A stretch of DNA of 18,805 nt from Bacillota bacterium (GCA_023426265.1 JAFABA010000233.1:1-18805); one strand, 5' to 3'. Numbered from the stretch's first letter, positions 1 through 8,501 are shown. The notes: generated by a model from the sequence alone, not told the origin. Numbers and translations: made by a program.

Positions 1-1
1 G

Positions 2-571
2 TCCTTCGGCTATAACCTTATGGTCGGCGTCAACATAGAGGCAAAGGGCGCATGGAATCAGCAGGATGCGGATTTTTTCGCAAACGAGTTTGCGAAAACA
101 AATTCGGCGCAGGCGGCGCATCGGGCCAGCGTTGACGTTGCGCTCGGGCGCATCGGCAGCGATCCCGTCGGCATTCTAGATTTGGCCATGGAGAAATTCA
201 CGTTCGTTTGGGGGGACGACGATTACGCCAAATCATGGACCACGCTTTTTCTGGAGCAGCAGGGCGAACTGACTCAAGAGCGTCAGGATATCATCCGCCA
301 GTTTACCCAGTGGAATGATTGGCTCTATCTTCTGAATGTTTTCTTTTCCTCCATTTTCGGGCTTCAGCTGCTGAAACGAAAGAATACCGGCCCCGCGCAG
401 GCACTTATCTTGCTGTTTGTCGGCACGGTCATTCTGCATTTGTTCTTCGAATCGCAAAACCGCTATCATTATTTTATTTTGCCTGTGTTCATGGTACTCG
501 CTTCCATGGGCATCGGAGAAATATACCGCGATTATGTCCGCAACCGAATCCGGGAATCAAAGCTGCCTTAG
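2..571 (+). CDS. C-terminal part of a GT-C (GT39-like) membrane glycosyltransferase, 5' end outside window
   Basis: The frame is open through the left edge, so only the last 189 residues are visible and the true start lies outside. The visible part has a soluble stretch (about residues 1-105) followed by three strongly hydrophobic segments (around WLYLLNVFFSSIFGLQLL, ALILLFVGTVILHLFFES and YHYFILPVFMVLASMGIGEI) and a short basic tail (RNRIRESK). The ES-x-NRYHYFILP motif at the penultimate membrane segment is typical of bacterial GT39/dolichyl-P-mannose-mannosyltransferase-like proteins, which move sugars from polyprenyl-phosphate donors at the outer membrane face. It is followed 89 nt later by wecB, which fits a surface glycan or wall polymer locus. 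The catalytic N-terminal Asp region is not in the window, so donor and acceptor cannot be named. Alternative: another multi-pass polysaccharide membrane protein. Confidence 0.6.
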   Translation, partial: SFGYNLMVGVNIEAKGAWNQQDADFFANEFAKTNSAQAAHRASVDVALGRIGSDPVGILDLAMEKFTFVWGDDDYAKSWTTLFLEQQGELTQERQDIIRQFTQWNDWLYLLNVFFSSIFGLQLLKRKNTGPAQALILLFVGTVILHLFFESQNRYHYFILPVFMVLASMGIGEIYRDYVRNRIRESKLP

Positions 572-660
572 CAGAGCGGATACTCTGTGAAGTAATTGCC
601 GAATGGTGGCGAAAATACTTCAAATAATAAGCATATTCATTCCGAAGTCATGAGGTGCTT

Positions 661-1788
661 ATGAAAAAGATCCTGATTGTGTTTGGAACGCGCCCTGAAG
701 CGATTAAAATGTGCCCCCTGGTTTTGGAATTACGGAAGCATCCTTCGTTTGAAACCGTGGTGTGCGTTACGGGGCAGCACAGACAAATGCTGGATCAGGT
801 GCTGGATTTTTTTAAAATTGCTCCCGATTATGATCTTTCCATTATGGAGAAAAAGCAAACGCTGTTTGATATTACCTCCAAGGTGATCAACGGCATGCAT
901 ACGGTATATGAATCGGAGAAGCCCGATGCTGTGCTCGTGCATGGCGATACGCCGACAACCTTTGCGGCGGCGCTCGCGGCATTCTACATGAAAATTCCGG
1001 TAGGCCATGTGGAAGCGGGTCTGCGTACGCATGATATCTATGCGCCATTTCCGGAGGAGTTCGACCGGCAGGCGACAGGGCTGATTGCAAAGTGGCATTT
1101 CGCTCCAACCATACACGCGATGAACAACCTGCTGTCCGAAGGAAAAGATCCGAACGCCGTATTCGTTACCGGCAACACGGTCATCGATGCGCTCAAATTT
1201 ACAACACGCGACGGCTTTACCGATGAAACGCTCGCATGGGCGGCGGATTCCCGCATGGTGCTGCTGACGGCGCATCGGCGGGAGAATTGGGGAATACCTT
1301 TACAAAACATATTCCGCGGCGTCCGGCGCGCCGCCGAGGAACTGCCGGACGTCAAGGTTGTATTCCCGATCCATCAAAATCCCGTTGTGCGGGAGGACGC
1401 GCAGGTGTTGATGGGGTGCCCGAACATACGTATCATTGAACCGGTCGATGTCCTGACATTCCACAACTATATCGCCCGATGCCACATGATACTCACGGAC
1501 AGCGGCGGCATTCAGGAAGAGGCCTCCGCATTTGGGAAACCGGTGCTGGTACTGCGCGATGTAACGGAGCGGCCGGAAGGGGTGGACGCCGGGACTCTGA
1601 AGCTCATAGGAACCGGCGAACCGGCGGTTTACGAGAATTTTTTGCGCTTGATGACAGACCGCGAGGAGTACGAACGCATGAGCCGCGCCGCAAGCCCCTA
1701 TGGCGACGGCCATGCCTGCGAGCACATTGCAAGGATCCTGCAAGGACCCGCCGGCTTCAACAGTCCCAGCCCGCCGGACCTGTTTTAG
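661..1788 (+). CDS. wecB: UDP-N-acetylglucosamine 2-epimerase, non-hydrolysing
   Basis: This 375-aa cytoplasmic enzyme interconverts UDP-GlcNAc and UDP-ManNAc, a precursor for wall teichoic acid linkage units and surface polysaccharides. The N-terminus (MKKILIVFGTRPEAIKM) is the diagnostic epimerase motif. Further family motifs are LVHGDTPTTFA (Asp96), HVEAGLRT (Glu118), PEEFDRQ (from 131), LLTAHRRENWG (His205), TDSGGIQEEA and TERPEGVDAGT; these Asp, Glu and His residues correspond to catalytic residues in the E. coli enzyme. The length is normal for the family. I chose ATG at 661 because GAGG at 652-655 sits 5 nt upstream. A GTG two codons earlier, at 655, overlaps that ribosome binding site and is unlikely. 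The upstream neighbour is a membrane glycosyltransferase, and a hairpin terminator lies about 120 nt downstream. The roughly 120 nt after the stop contain no recognisable gene. Confidence 0.95.
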   Translation: MKKILIVFGTRPEAIKMCPLVLELRKHPSFETVVCVTGQHRQMLDQVLDFFKIAPDYDLSIMEKKQTLFDITSKVINGMHTVYESEKPDAVLVHGDTPTTFAAALAAFYMKIPVGHVEAGLRTHDIYAPFPEEFDRQATGLIAKWHFAPTIHAMNNLLSEGKDPNAVFVTGNTVIDALKFTTRDGFTDETLAWAADSRMVLLTAHRRENWGIPLQNIFRGVRRAAEELPDVKVVFPIHQNPVVREDAQVLMGCPNIRIIEPVDVLTFHNYIARCHMILTDSGGIQEEASAFGKPVLVLRDVTERPEGVDAGTLKLIGTGEPAVYENFLRLMTDREEYERMSRAASPYGDGHACEHIARILQGPAGFNSPSPPDLF

Positions 1789-1906
1789 GCGGCATCCAAG
1801 CAACGCCGATACACAGCGAAAACATTGACTTTGCCCTCTGGCGCCCAGCCTATTGCGGAACAACCATGCACTTATCTGCGCACACGATTAGATATATGAT
1901 CATTAT

Positions 1907-1932
1907 AAAAAGAGCTAAACAGCTCTTTTTTT
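1907..1932. terminator. Bidirectional rho-independent terminator between wecB and the convergent iclR-type gene
   Basis: AAAAAGAGCT (1907-1916), loop AAAC, AGCTCTTTTT (1921-1930), then two further T. The stem is perfect and is flanked by A on the left and T on the right, so it gives a U-tract in either direction. It lies between the ends of two convergent genes (wecB ends at 1788, the regulator at 1949) and can serve both. Confidence 0.85.
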
Positions 1933-1948
1933 CAGGAGAATCAGTCTA

Positions 1949-2734
1949 TTAGATAGGCAGATCGGTGTTGGCAGGCTGCCCCAGGCGCAACGAAATTTCC
2001 TGTGCGGCGCTGACCACGATGGGGGCTGTTTTTTGGATATGGATATCGCTCATACGGGTGGAGGGGGCGGATACGCTGATGGCGCCGATGGGCACGTGCC
2101 GATAATCAAACAATGTTGCACCGATGCAGCGAATGCCGCTCTCATGCTCTTCGTTATCTATGGCATAGCCGCGTTGACGTATCGCCATCACGTCCTGCAT
2201 CAGTGCAGGCAACGTTGTCAGCGTCGTATCTGTGAAACGTTCGACCCGGCTGCGGGAAAATATCCCGGCAATCTCTTCATCCTCAAGGTAAGCCAGAATA
2301 CTCTTGCCCACGGCAGTGCAATACATAGGATTGTGCATGCCGACGTGAGAAGACATGCGGACGGAACTATTGGAGGGATCGTGCTTGAACAGATATACGA
2401 TCTCATCCTGATCCCGAATGACCAAATGCACAACCTCTTGAACGGTAGCCGCCAACTTTTCCAGAACCGGAATGGAGAGAGTAAGCAAATTGTGCCCGCT
2501 GAGGGCCCTGCTGGAGATTTCTAAAAGACGCATGGTAAGGCGGTAATAGCCGGTATTCTCGTCCTTGCATACATAACCTCTGGCGGCTAAGGAATTCAGA
2601 AGGCGATAGGTAGTGGTCTTGTGCAGGGCCACCGCATCTGATAACTCGGTTAGTGCCATGGGACGTTGATTGCGGGACATGGCTTCAATAATATCCAGAA
2701 CTCTGTCCACAGATTGTACCGTTATTTGTGCCAT
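1949..2734 (-). CDS. IclR-family transcriptional regulator, KdgR-like
   Basis: A 261-aa DNA-binding regulator. Residues about 5-65 form the IclR winged helix-turn-helix (VQSVDRVLDIIEAMS, then LTELSDAVALHKTTTYRLLNSLAARGYV). The rest is the IclR effector-binding domain with typical elements (HLVIRDQDEIVYLF, MYCTAVGKSILAYL, RQRGYAIDNEEHESGIRCIGATLFD, AISVSAPS). Length is normal for the family. The start ATG at 2734 has an AAGG-type site about 9 nt upstream on the minus strand. It is divergent from kdgA/kdgK. IclR members in that position (E. coli/Dickeya KdgR) repress pectin- and uronate-derived 2-keto-3-deoxygluconate metabolism and respond to KDG, so I infer it controls the facing operon, probably through the palindrome at 2955-2971. 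The ligand is inferred, not seen. The gene is convergent with wecB and shares its terminator. Confidence 0.9.
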   Translation of the reverse strand: MAQITVQSVDRVLDIIEAMSRNQRPMALTELSDAVALHKTTTYRLLNSLAARGYVCKDENTGYYRLTMRLLEISSRALSGHNLLTLSIPVLEKLAATVQEVVHLVIRDQDEIVYLFKHDPSNSSVRMSSHVGMHNPMYCTAVGKSILAYLEDEEIAGIFSRSRVERFTDTTLTTLPALMQDVMAIRQRGYAIDNEEHESGIRCIGATLFDYRHVPIGAISVSAPSTRMSDIHIQKTAPIVVSAAQEISLRLGQPANTDLPI

Positions 2735-2796
2735 AGTATACCAGCCTTTTATAGTTTGAATTGCTTAATGTCAGAACTTAATAAAACATGCATCTA

Positions 2797-2825
2797 ATAT
2801 TAGCCTACCTTCTGAAAAAATTCAA
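2797..2825 (-). promoter_or_regulatory. Sigma-A-type promoter of the iclR-family gene
   Basis: On the minus strand, TTGAAT (plus-strand 2820-2825) and TAATAT (2797-2802) are separated by exactly 17 bp, about 60 nt upstream of the regulator's start. A near half-site of the downstream operator (ATAAAAC at 2781-2787, one mismatch to ATGAAAC) lies just past the predicted start of transcription, so autoregulation is possible but weakly supported. Confidence 0.5.
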
Positions 2826-2896
2826 GGAGGATTTTCCAATCAATCAGCGATGCCAGCCGGCATAAATCCACTCCTCTTTTTTTTGTTAATACAGGG

Positions 2897-2925
2897 TTGA
2901 CGTATTCCGAGGCGCATGCTATCCT
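2897..2925 (+). promoter_or_regulatory. Sigma-A-type promoter of the kdgA operon
   Basis: TTGACG (2897-2902), a 17-bp spacer, then TATCCT (2920-2925). An alternative -10, TATACT, begins at 2925. A run of T at 2877-2884 just upstream could act as an UP-like element. Transcription would start near 2932, giving a leader of about 155 nt that contains the palindrome at 2955-2971. No other gene fits in the 354-nt divergent region 2735-3088. Confidence 0.55.
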
Positions 2926-2954
2926 ATACTCACGGTTGCACCATGCGAACCTTC

Positions 2955-2986
2955 GTTTCATTCTATGAAACAAAAATATATTTCAT
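2955..2986. promoter_or_regulatory. Probable operator: perfect palindrome plus a third half-site
   Basis: GTTTCAT (2955-2961), TCT, ATGAAAC (2965-2971) is a perfect 7-3-7 inverted repeat. A further near-copy of the half-site, ATTTCAT, follows at 2980-2986, so the second and third half-sites also face each other. The site begins about 20 nt after the predicted transcription start of kdgA, where a bound repressor could block RNA polymerase. KdgR of enterobacteria uses half-sites built from TGAAAC/GTTTCA, so the match in core letters supports binding by the adjacent IclR-type protein. Binding itself is inferred. Confidence 0.55.
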
Positions 2987-3088
2987 GACACATTTTGAGT
3001 TCCTTCGCGTCCTGCGGCAAGTATATCACTTACATCCATTTTTGAGAATCCATTAAAGTTATTAAAACAGCGGAGGTTTTGTATTCCG

Positions 3089-3745
3089 ATGCGGAAAACC
3101 ATCATCGACAGGATTCAGGAAAAAAGACTCATCGCTATTATTCGCGGCCTTTCGGCGGAACAAGCAGTTGAAACGGCTCGGGCGCTCCATAGCGGAGGCG
3201 TAGACCTTATTGAAGTAACATTCGACCAGTCCATGCCCGATTCCTTTGTTCAAACGGCCGAGGCCATTCGGGCCATTGATCAAATGGGCGTCATGGTCGG
3301 CGCGGGCACGGTGACATCTGGGGAACAGGCAGAGTTGGCGGCGGCAGCCGGCGCAAAATACATCATTTCTCCCAATACCGATGTTGCGGTAATTGATAGG
3401 ACCCGGAAATTGGGCTTGGTATCAATACCCGGCGCCATGACGCCCACCGAGATTCTTCAAGCGCTGCAGGCTGGCGCGGACTTCGTAAAGCTATTCCCGG
3501 CGGGCAACTTAGGTACCGGCTATGTGAAGTCTCTGCTGAGCGGCCCGCTCAAGCAGGTCAAACTGATGGCTGTTGGGGGCATAGGCCTTAATAACATGGC
3601 GGATTTCCTCAAGGCGGGGATCTGCGGGTTTGGGATTGGCGGTAGCCTTATTAAGCGGGATTGGGCCGTTGAAAAGCAGTTTGAAAAGATTACAGAGCTT
3701 GCCCGGCGCTATGCGGCAGCGGCACTCGGAAAAGAGGATGCGTAA
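3089..3745 (+). CDS. kdgA: 2-dehydro-3-deoxy-phosphogluconate (KDPG) aldolase
   Basis: A 218-aa class I aldolase splitting KDPG into pyruvate and glyceraldehyde 3-phosphate, the last step of the lower Entner-Doudoroff/KDG route. The family motifs are present in order: IIRG (17-20), EVTF with Glu42, GAGTV (71-75), ISPNTD (93-98), IPGAMTPTEI (113-122), DFVKLFPA with the Schiff-base Lys134, and AVGGIGLNN. Length is slightly above the usual 205-215. GGAGG at 3072-3076 lies 12 nt before this ATG, which is longer than usual; no better ATG/GTG/TTG exists in frame, though an in-frame ATT at 3083 would have ideal spacing. It is the first gene of the operon, 3 nt before kdgK. Related enzymes accept other 2-keto-3-deoxy acids, so the exact substrate is inferred from kdgK next door. 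Confidence 0.93.
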   Translation: MRKTIIDRIQEKRLIAIIRGLSAEQAVETARALHSGGVDLIEVTFDQSMPDSFVQTAEAIRAIDQMGVMVGAGTVTSGEQAELAAAAGAKYIISPNTDVAVIDRTRKLGLVSIPGAMTPTEILQALQAGADFVKLFPAGNLGTGYVKSLLSGPLKQVKLMAVGGIGLNNMADFLKAGICGFGIGGSLIKRDWAVEKQFEKITELARRYAAAALGKEDA

Positions 3746-3748
3746 ATC

Positions 3749-4771
3749 GTGAAAAAGGCGGTCACCTTCGGTGAATTGATGGTGAGGCTCAACCCTCCAG
3801 CGAATGAACGTTTCGTACAAGCGGAAGAATTTGAGGTCAGCTATGCCGGCGGCGAGGCAAATGTAGCGGTTTCTTTGGCAAATTACGGCGTCGATGCCGC
3901 TTTTGTTACCAAACTTCCCCAGCACGAGATCGGCCAGGCCGCCGTCAATCTGCTGCGGCATTATGGTGTGGATACCCGGCATATCCTCAGGGGTGGCCCC
4001 CGGCTGGGCGTATATTATGTGGAAAAGGGCGCATCCCAGCGCCCATCCAAGGTCATCTACGACAGGGCAGGCTCCTCCGTTGCGCTTTCTTTGCCCGGGG
4101 AATATGACTGGGATGCAATTTTCAAAGATATCGATTGGTTTCATTTTACCGGTATTACACCTGCGCTGGGCGGCGCGCTGCCCCAGATCTGCGAGGAAGC
4201 CTGCAAAAGCGCCAAGGCAAACGGGGTGACGGTCAGCTGTGATTTAAACTACCGAGGTAAACTTTGGACCCGCGGGCAGGCAAACATCGCCATGGGCCGC
4301 CTCATGCAATATGTGGATGTATGCATTGCTAACGAAGAGGATGCGGCGGATGTGTTTAACATCCATGCGGCTTCCACGGACGTGAAAACCGGCAAGCTGA
4401 ATCGGGATGGTTATACCGATGTGGCAAGACAACTTACGGAACGGTTTGGCTGCAAGGCTGTGGCCATCACCCTGAGGGGCAGCATATCGGCCTCCATCAA
4501 TGAATGGGCAGGTATGCTCTACCAAGATGGGAACCCTTACTTCTCTCCCAACTATACCATACAGATCGTTGACAGGGTGGGCGGCGGCGATTCCTTTGCA
4601 GGCGCTTTACTTTACGCTTTGCTGATGGGAAAGCAGCCCCAGGATGCGATTGATTTCGCGGTGGCTGCATCTTGCCTCAAGCATACCATTGAGCATGATT
4701 TTAATCTGGTAAGCATCCAAGAGGTGGAGCAGTTGGCTGCAGGCAACGGTTCCGGACGGGTACAGCGGTAA
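3749..4771 (+). CDS. kdgK: 2-keto-3-deoxygluconate kinase, PfkB (ribokinase) family
   Basis: A 340-aa sugar kinase predicted to phosphorylate KDG to KDPG, the substrate of the preceding aldolase. The N-terminus carries GELMVRLNPP and the sugar-binding AGGEANVAVSLANYG segment (33-47). The C-terminal PfkB signature VDRVGGGDSFAGALLYALL carries the catalytic base Asp281 and the anion-hole glycines. CDLNYRGKLW (164-173) is typical of KDG/fructokinase-type PfkB members. Start is GTG at 3749, with GAGG at 3734-3737 inside the end of kdgA; the 3-nt gap points to translational coupling. A different 2-keto sugar acid is possible, but pairing with kdgA makes KDG the best call. Confidence 0.9.
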   Translation: MKKAVTFGELMVRLNPPANERFVQAEEFEVSYAGGEANVAVSLANYGVDAAFVTKLPQHEIGQAAVNLLRHYGVDTRHILRGGPRLGVYYVEKGASQRPSKVIYDRAGSSVALSLPGEYDWDAIFKDIDWFHFTGITPALGGALPQICEEACKSAKANGVTVSCDLNYRGKLWTRGQANIAMGRLMQYVDVCIANEEDAADVFNIHAASTDVKTGKLNRDGYTDVARQLTERFGCKAVAITLRGSISASINEWAGMLYQDGNPYFSPNYTIQIVDRVGGGDSFAGALLYALLMGKQPQDAIDFAVAASCLKHTIEHDFNLVSIQEVEQLAAGNGSGRVQR

Positions 4772-4797
4772 AAAATCCGAGATTGGAAAGGAAACGT

Positions 4798-5820
4798 ATG
4801 AACGGCAATAAATATTTATCCGCAGCACGTAAATTTTTCAGCCGACAGGAAGTTGGCATATTTGTCATTTTTATTGTGCTGTGTGCGGTAATCAGCGCCT
4901 TAACTCCGTACTTCTTCAAGACGGCCAACATCATTAATATTCTAAGGCAAATTTCCAACATCGGTATTATGGCGGTTGGCCAGGCGATGGTCATCATTAT
5001 TGCAGGGATTGACCTTTCCGTGAGCGCAACGCTTTCGCTGTCCGCTTGTACAATCGCATATTTATCGAATTATATGAACTCATGGGTGGCGGCATGTATC
5101 GCGCTGCTAATCGGCATTGTCGTGGGTCTCATGAACGGCTTTCTATCCGTAAAAATCGGTATCGCGCCCTTTATCGCGACATTGGGCATCCAGATGATGG
5201 CCCGAGGTGCGGCGTTCCTGATTACAAAAGGCATCCCTATTAAATTTCTGAGTGAAGCCGGCGTCTTGGGCAGCGGAGCCATCCCATTAGGCAACGGGTT
5301 GCAGCTTCCGATCCCTATCATTATCATGTTCGTGGTTTATGGGATCGGGCTGATCGTACTTACCAAGACCGTATTCGGGCGCAATCTTTACGCTGTTGGC
5401 GATAACGAAAAATCGGCAAGGCTTTCCGGTATCAATGCGGATGCGGTCAAGATCACGGCTTATGTGGTTTCCGGCTTTCTCGCCGCTTTGGCCGGCATTA
5501 TAAACGCAGGAAACCTTACGACAGCGGAAGCTTCGGCGGGTGACGGCATCGAATCCAACGTAATTGCAGCCGTTGTCATTGGCGGCGTAAGTATGTCCGG
5601 CGGAGAAGGCTCCATGGTAGGCATACTGATCGGCGCGGCGATCATGGGCGTTATTAAAAATGCATTCATCCTGCTAAACTTCCCCGCCACCATGCAGACG
5701 CTCACCATTGGCTTTTTGATCATTGCATCGGTCGGGATCGACTGTATCACAAAACGCCGGAAGGCAAGCCATGCGATCATGGAGAAAAGCGCAGCCGCAT
5801 TGGAAAAAAACAAAAAATAG
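4798..5820 (+). CDS. Sugar ABC transporter permease, RbsC/BPD_transp_2 family
   Basis: A 340-aa integral membrane protein forming the channel of a ribose/xylose-type sugar importer. After a short charged N-terminus the protein is hydrophobic throughout, consistent with 8-10 membrane segments. It carries the family core ILRQISNIGIMAVGQAMVII, IAGIDLSVSATLSLSA, FIATLGIQMMARGAAFLITKG and the cytoplasmic coupling region GRNLYAVGDNEKSARLSGI. Length is normal, with an extra charged tail (KRRKASHAIMEKSAAALEKNKK region). ATG at 4798 is favoured because GGAAAGGA at 4785-4792 is correctly spaced; a TTG at 4783 is upstream of that site. It lies 26 nt after kdgK and 34 nt before its ATPase. Substrate unknown; context suggests a sugar acid or a sugar that feeds KDG. 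Confidence 0.9.
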   Translation: MNGNKYLSAARKFFSRQEVGIFVIFIVLCAVISALTPYFFKTANIINILRQISNIGIMAVGQAMVIIIAGIDLSVSATLSLSACTIAYLSNYMNSWVAACIALLIGIVVGLMNGFLSVKIGIAPFIATLGIQMMARGAAFLITKGIPIKFLSEAGVLGSGAIPLGNGLQLPIPIIIMFVVYGIGLIVLTKTVFGRNLYAVGDNEKSARLSGINADAVKITAYVVSGFLAALAGIINAGNLTTAEASAGDGIESNVIAAVVIGGVSMSGGEGSMVGILIGAAIMGVIKNAFILLNFPATMQTLTIGFLIIASVGIDCITKRRKASHAIMEKSAAALEKNKK

Positions 5821-5854
5821 CGGCCGATCTGGATGAAGGAGAGGTAGAAAAGCA

Positions 5855-7384
5855 TTGAACAATACGCGGGATATCATCCTTGAAGCAAGAAATATCACGA
5901 AAACATTCCCGGGCGTTGTGGCTCTGAAGAATGTTACGCTATCCTTTCAATCCGGCGAGGTACACGCTTTGATCGGCGAGAACGGTGCGGGAAAATCCAC
6001 CATGATGAATATCCTGTACGGTTTGTTTCCCCCGGATGAAGGTTCCAGAATTTATTATAAAGGCGAGCCGGTCGTTTTTAAGAATACGAATGACGCGAAC
6101 AAATGCGGCATTGCAATGATCCATCAGGAAAACTCACTGGTACAGCATTTGATGGTATATGAAAACATTTTCCTTGGTCATTTTCCCACAAAAGGATTAT
6201 TCATAGACAGGGCAAAAATGATCAAAACTGCCCATGATTTGCTGACGCAGCTGAACATTTCCCATATCGATCCTTTGTCATATATCAAGGACCTGAGTTC
6301 CTCTGAGCAGCAGTTGATCGAGATTGCAAAAGCATTGACCGCCAATCCCCGGGTTATCATCATGGATGAACCGACGGCGGCTTTGACGGTGAAAGAAACA
6401 AAAATTCTGATGGATATGATCCGCCAATTAAAAAATGAAGGCGTGGCAATCGTGTTTATCTCCCATCATCTTGAGGAATTGTATGAGATCGCCGATGTGG
6501 TATCGGTGCTCCGGGACGGCCAATATATCGGTACATACGGCATCAACGAAATCACACTCTCCCAAATGATCAGCCTCATGGTCGGGCGCGAGCTCAAAAG
6601 CAACGTACCCAAAAAAACGCCTGAAGAGATTGAGCGCAGAGCAAAAACCAGGAACACGCCTGTGGTTTTGGAAGTGGAAGGCCTCTGTAGGCCGGGAAAA
6701 GTACGAAATGCCAACTTTGTCGTGCATAAAGGCGAGATCCTGGGCTTTGCGGGTCTGGTAGGCGCCGGGCGAACCGAGCTCATGGAGTGCATCTACGGGT
6801 ATGTGAAACCTTCCGCAGGGGTGGTCAGGCTTTCAGGCAAGCCCATGAGGATTGCAACTTCCAGGCACGCTGTTGAGAGCGGCCTCGGTATGGTTTCCGA
6901 GGACAGGAAAGTGAACGGCATACTGCCCTTGCACAGCGTGCGGGATAATATCAATTCCGCCAGCTGGAAACATCTGCGGAACGGCATATTTCTCTCCAAG
7001 CAGAAAGAGGATGCAAACGCAAAAACGTATATCGAACGCATCAATGTGAAAACGCCGTCGGCCGGCACGCGTATCAGCTCCCTTAGCGGCGGCAACCAGC
7101 AAAAAGCATTATTGGCAAGAATGTTATCTATTCGGCCTCAGATCTTGATTCTGGATGAGCCGACACACGGTATCGACGTGGGCGCAAAGGATGAAATCTA
7201 TACCATAATCAATGATCTTGCGGAAAGCGGAATCAGCATACTTCTGGTTTCATCCGATCTTCCGGAGCTGATTTCCCTGAGCCATCGGATGCTGATTATG
7301 TATGAAGGCGGTATTAACGGAGCTCTTGAGTTTGTGGATTTTGACCAGGAGAAGATCATGTCCATTGCGTCGGGAGTTCTGTAA
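5855..7384 (+). CDS. Sugar ABC transporter ATPase, RbsA/MglA-type with two nucleotide-binding domains
   Basis: A 509-aa cytoplasmic protein made of two fused ABC domains that powers the importer. Domain 1 has Walker A GENGAGKST (41-49), the signature-like LSSSEQQLIEIAKAL and Walker B VIIMDEPTAAL (167-177). Domain 2 has the degenerate Walker A GLVGAGRTELM, which is normal for this family, a full LSGGNQQK signature and Walker B ILILDEPTHGIDVG. The start is TTG at 5855, supported by AAGGAGAGG at 5836-5844; no ATG is available near it. It is sandwiched between its permease and its binding protein. The family includes transporters for ribose, galactose, xylose and autoinducer-2, so the sequence alone does not fix the substrate. 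Confidence 0.93.
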   Translation: MNNTRDIILEARNITKTFPGVVALKNVTLSFQSGEVHALIGENGAGKSTMMNILYGLFPPDEGSRIYYKGEPVVFKNTNDANKCGIAMIHQENSLVQHLMVYENIFLGHFPTKGLFIDRAKMIKTAHDLLTQLNISHIDPLSYIKDLSSSEQQLIEIAKALTANPRVIIMDEPTAALTVKETKILMDMIRQLKNEGVAIVFISHHLEELYEIADVVSVLRDGQYIGTYGINEITLSQMISLMVGRELKSNVPKKTPEEIERRAKTRNTPVVLEVEGLCRPGKVRNANFVVHKGEILGFAGLVGAGRTELMECIYGYVKPSAGVVRLSGKPMRIATSRHAVESGLGMVSEDRKVNGILPLHSVRDNINSASWKHLRNGIFLSKQKEDANAKTYIERINVKTPSAGTRISSLSGGNQQKALLARMLSIRPQILILDEPTHGIDVGAKDEIYTIINDLAESGISILLVSSDLPELISLSHRMLIMYEGGINGALEFVDFDQEKIMSIASGVL

Positions 7385-7415
7385 TACAAATAAAATAAAA
7401 AAGTGGAGGAAGACC

Positions 7416-8501
7416 ATGAAGAAAATCATCACACTCGTACTCGTGCTGGTCATGGTGGCTGCCACGGCCGTTGGCTGTGCCCAGCCGGCAGCAACACCTG
7501 CCGCCCCGTCAGCGGCACCCGCGGCCGAAGCGCCTGCAGCTCCGGAGTCGCCTGCAGCCGAAGCTCCCGCAATGCCTGATGTCCCCCTGCCCGATGAAGG
7601 CGATGTGGCAGCCATGGCATATTCGGCGGAGCCCATCGAGATCAAGTTCCTTTCCTACTCCAACAATCCGTTCTGGGATCAGATCAACGAGGGCCTTTAT
7701 GCGGCGGTCGATTATCTTGCAAAATTCAATTGCACCGTTACCCCGGTTGATATGGGATCCGAGGCCGATGGCAAAACGCTCGCCGATTATATCGAGACCC
7801 TGATGCTCCAGGAGCCTGCGGGGATCGTCGCCTGCCCCATGTCCGATGGCACGGAAGCTTACATCGATAAGGCTGTTGCTGCCGGTATCACGGTTGTAAC
7901 CTATCTGAGCGAATCCACCAACCAGGGCGATACCCGTATCGCGTTCAGCGGCTCGGACGCTGTGGCAGGCGGCCAAGCGGCCGCGCAAGCTATCGCGGAT
8001 TATACCGGCGGCAAAGGTACCGTTGGCGTGATCACCGGCTACCTGACCATGAACCAGCACGAAGAGCGCCGCCTGAGCATGACAAACAAGCTTGCAGAGC
8101 TCTGCCCGGATATTACCATCCTCGAGCCTGTTGAAGCCCATGACTCCACCACAGAGACCTATGACGCCGCTGTGAACCTGATTACCGCTTATCCGGATCT
8201 GAAGGCGATCTATTGCACCGCCGGAGGCCCCTTCGGCGCCGCCCAGGCAGTCAAGGATCAGGGGAAAACCGGCCAGATCGGCGTCGTCTGCTTTGACTGG
8301 GTACCGGATAATGTGAACTATGTCAAGAGCGGCGAGATCGTTGCGGCGATTTCTCAGGATCCGCAGGCGATGGCGTTCAACGCTATCCTGATGGCCTACA
8401 ATAACATCGTTACAGACTGGAAGCCGGATGAAGTAATCCAGCGGACGAAATCCGACATCCTCACTCCGGAAAACATCAGCGAGAAGCTGCCCAATGCCTA
8501 A
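7416..8501 (+). CDS. Sugar-binding lipoprotein of the ABC importer (periplasmic-binding-protein type 1 fold)
   Basis: A 361-aa extracytoplasmic solute-binding protein, probably membrane-anchored. A signal peptide (MKKIITLVLVLVMVAATAVGC) ends in a lipobox-like AVGC with Cys21 as the lipidated residue. Residues about 22-70 are an Ala/Pro/Glu-rich spacer (AQPAATPAAP, EAPAAPESPAAEAP), likely a flexible tether through the wall. The ligand-binding domain starts near KFLSYSNNPFWDQINEGL (78-94) and carries typical type 1 features (VACPMSDGTEAYIDKAVAAG, AIYCTAGGPFGAAQAVKDQG, VVCFDWVPDN, AAISQDPQAM). GGAGG lies 8 nt upstream of this ATG; the frame is open further upstream into the ATPase gene, but only this start gives the signal peptide. 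Ligand is unknown. A large stem-loop follows the gene. Confidence 0.93.
   Translation: MKKIITLVLVLVMVAATAVGCAQPAATPAAPSAAPAAEAPAAPESPAAEAPAMPDVPLPDEGDVAAMAYSAEPIEIKFLSYSNNPFWDQINEGLYAAVDYLAKFNCTVTPVDMGSEADGKTLADYIETLMLQEPAGIVACPMSDGTEAYIDKAVAAGITVVTYLSESTNQGDTRIAFSGSDAVAGGQAAAQAIADYTGGKGTVGVITGYLTMNQHEERRLSMTNKLAELCPDITILEPVEAHDSTTETYDAAVNLITAYPDLKAIYCTAGGPFGAAQAVKDQGKTGQIGVVCFDWVPDNVNYVKSGEIVAAISQDPQAMAFNAILMAYNNIVTDWKPDEVIQRTKSDILTPENISEKLPNA

Noticed and set aside
573..588. Small hairpin CAGAG/CTCTG between the glycosyltransferase and wecB
   Set aside because: Only 5 bp and no T-tract; too weak to call a terminator.
2849..2885. Possible terminator or attenuator before the kdgA promoter (ATGCC/GGCAT stem and a later T run)
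   Set aside because: The stem is only 5 bp, the T run is about 15 nt away, and no gene on the plus strand precedes it.
7479..7600. Repeat-like DNA in the binding-protein gene (recurrent cctgcagc/gccgaagc words)
   Set aside because: It encodes the Ala/Pro/Glu-rich lipoprotein tether; low-complexity coding sequence explains it without any mobile or regulatory element.
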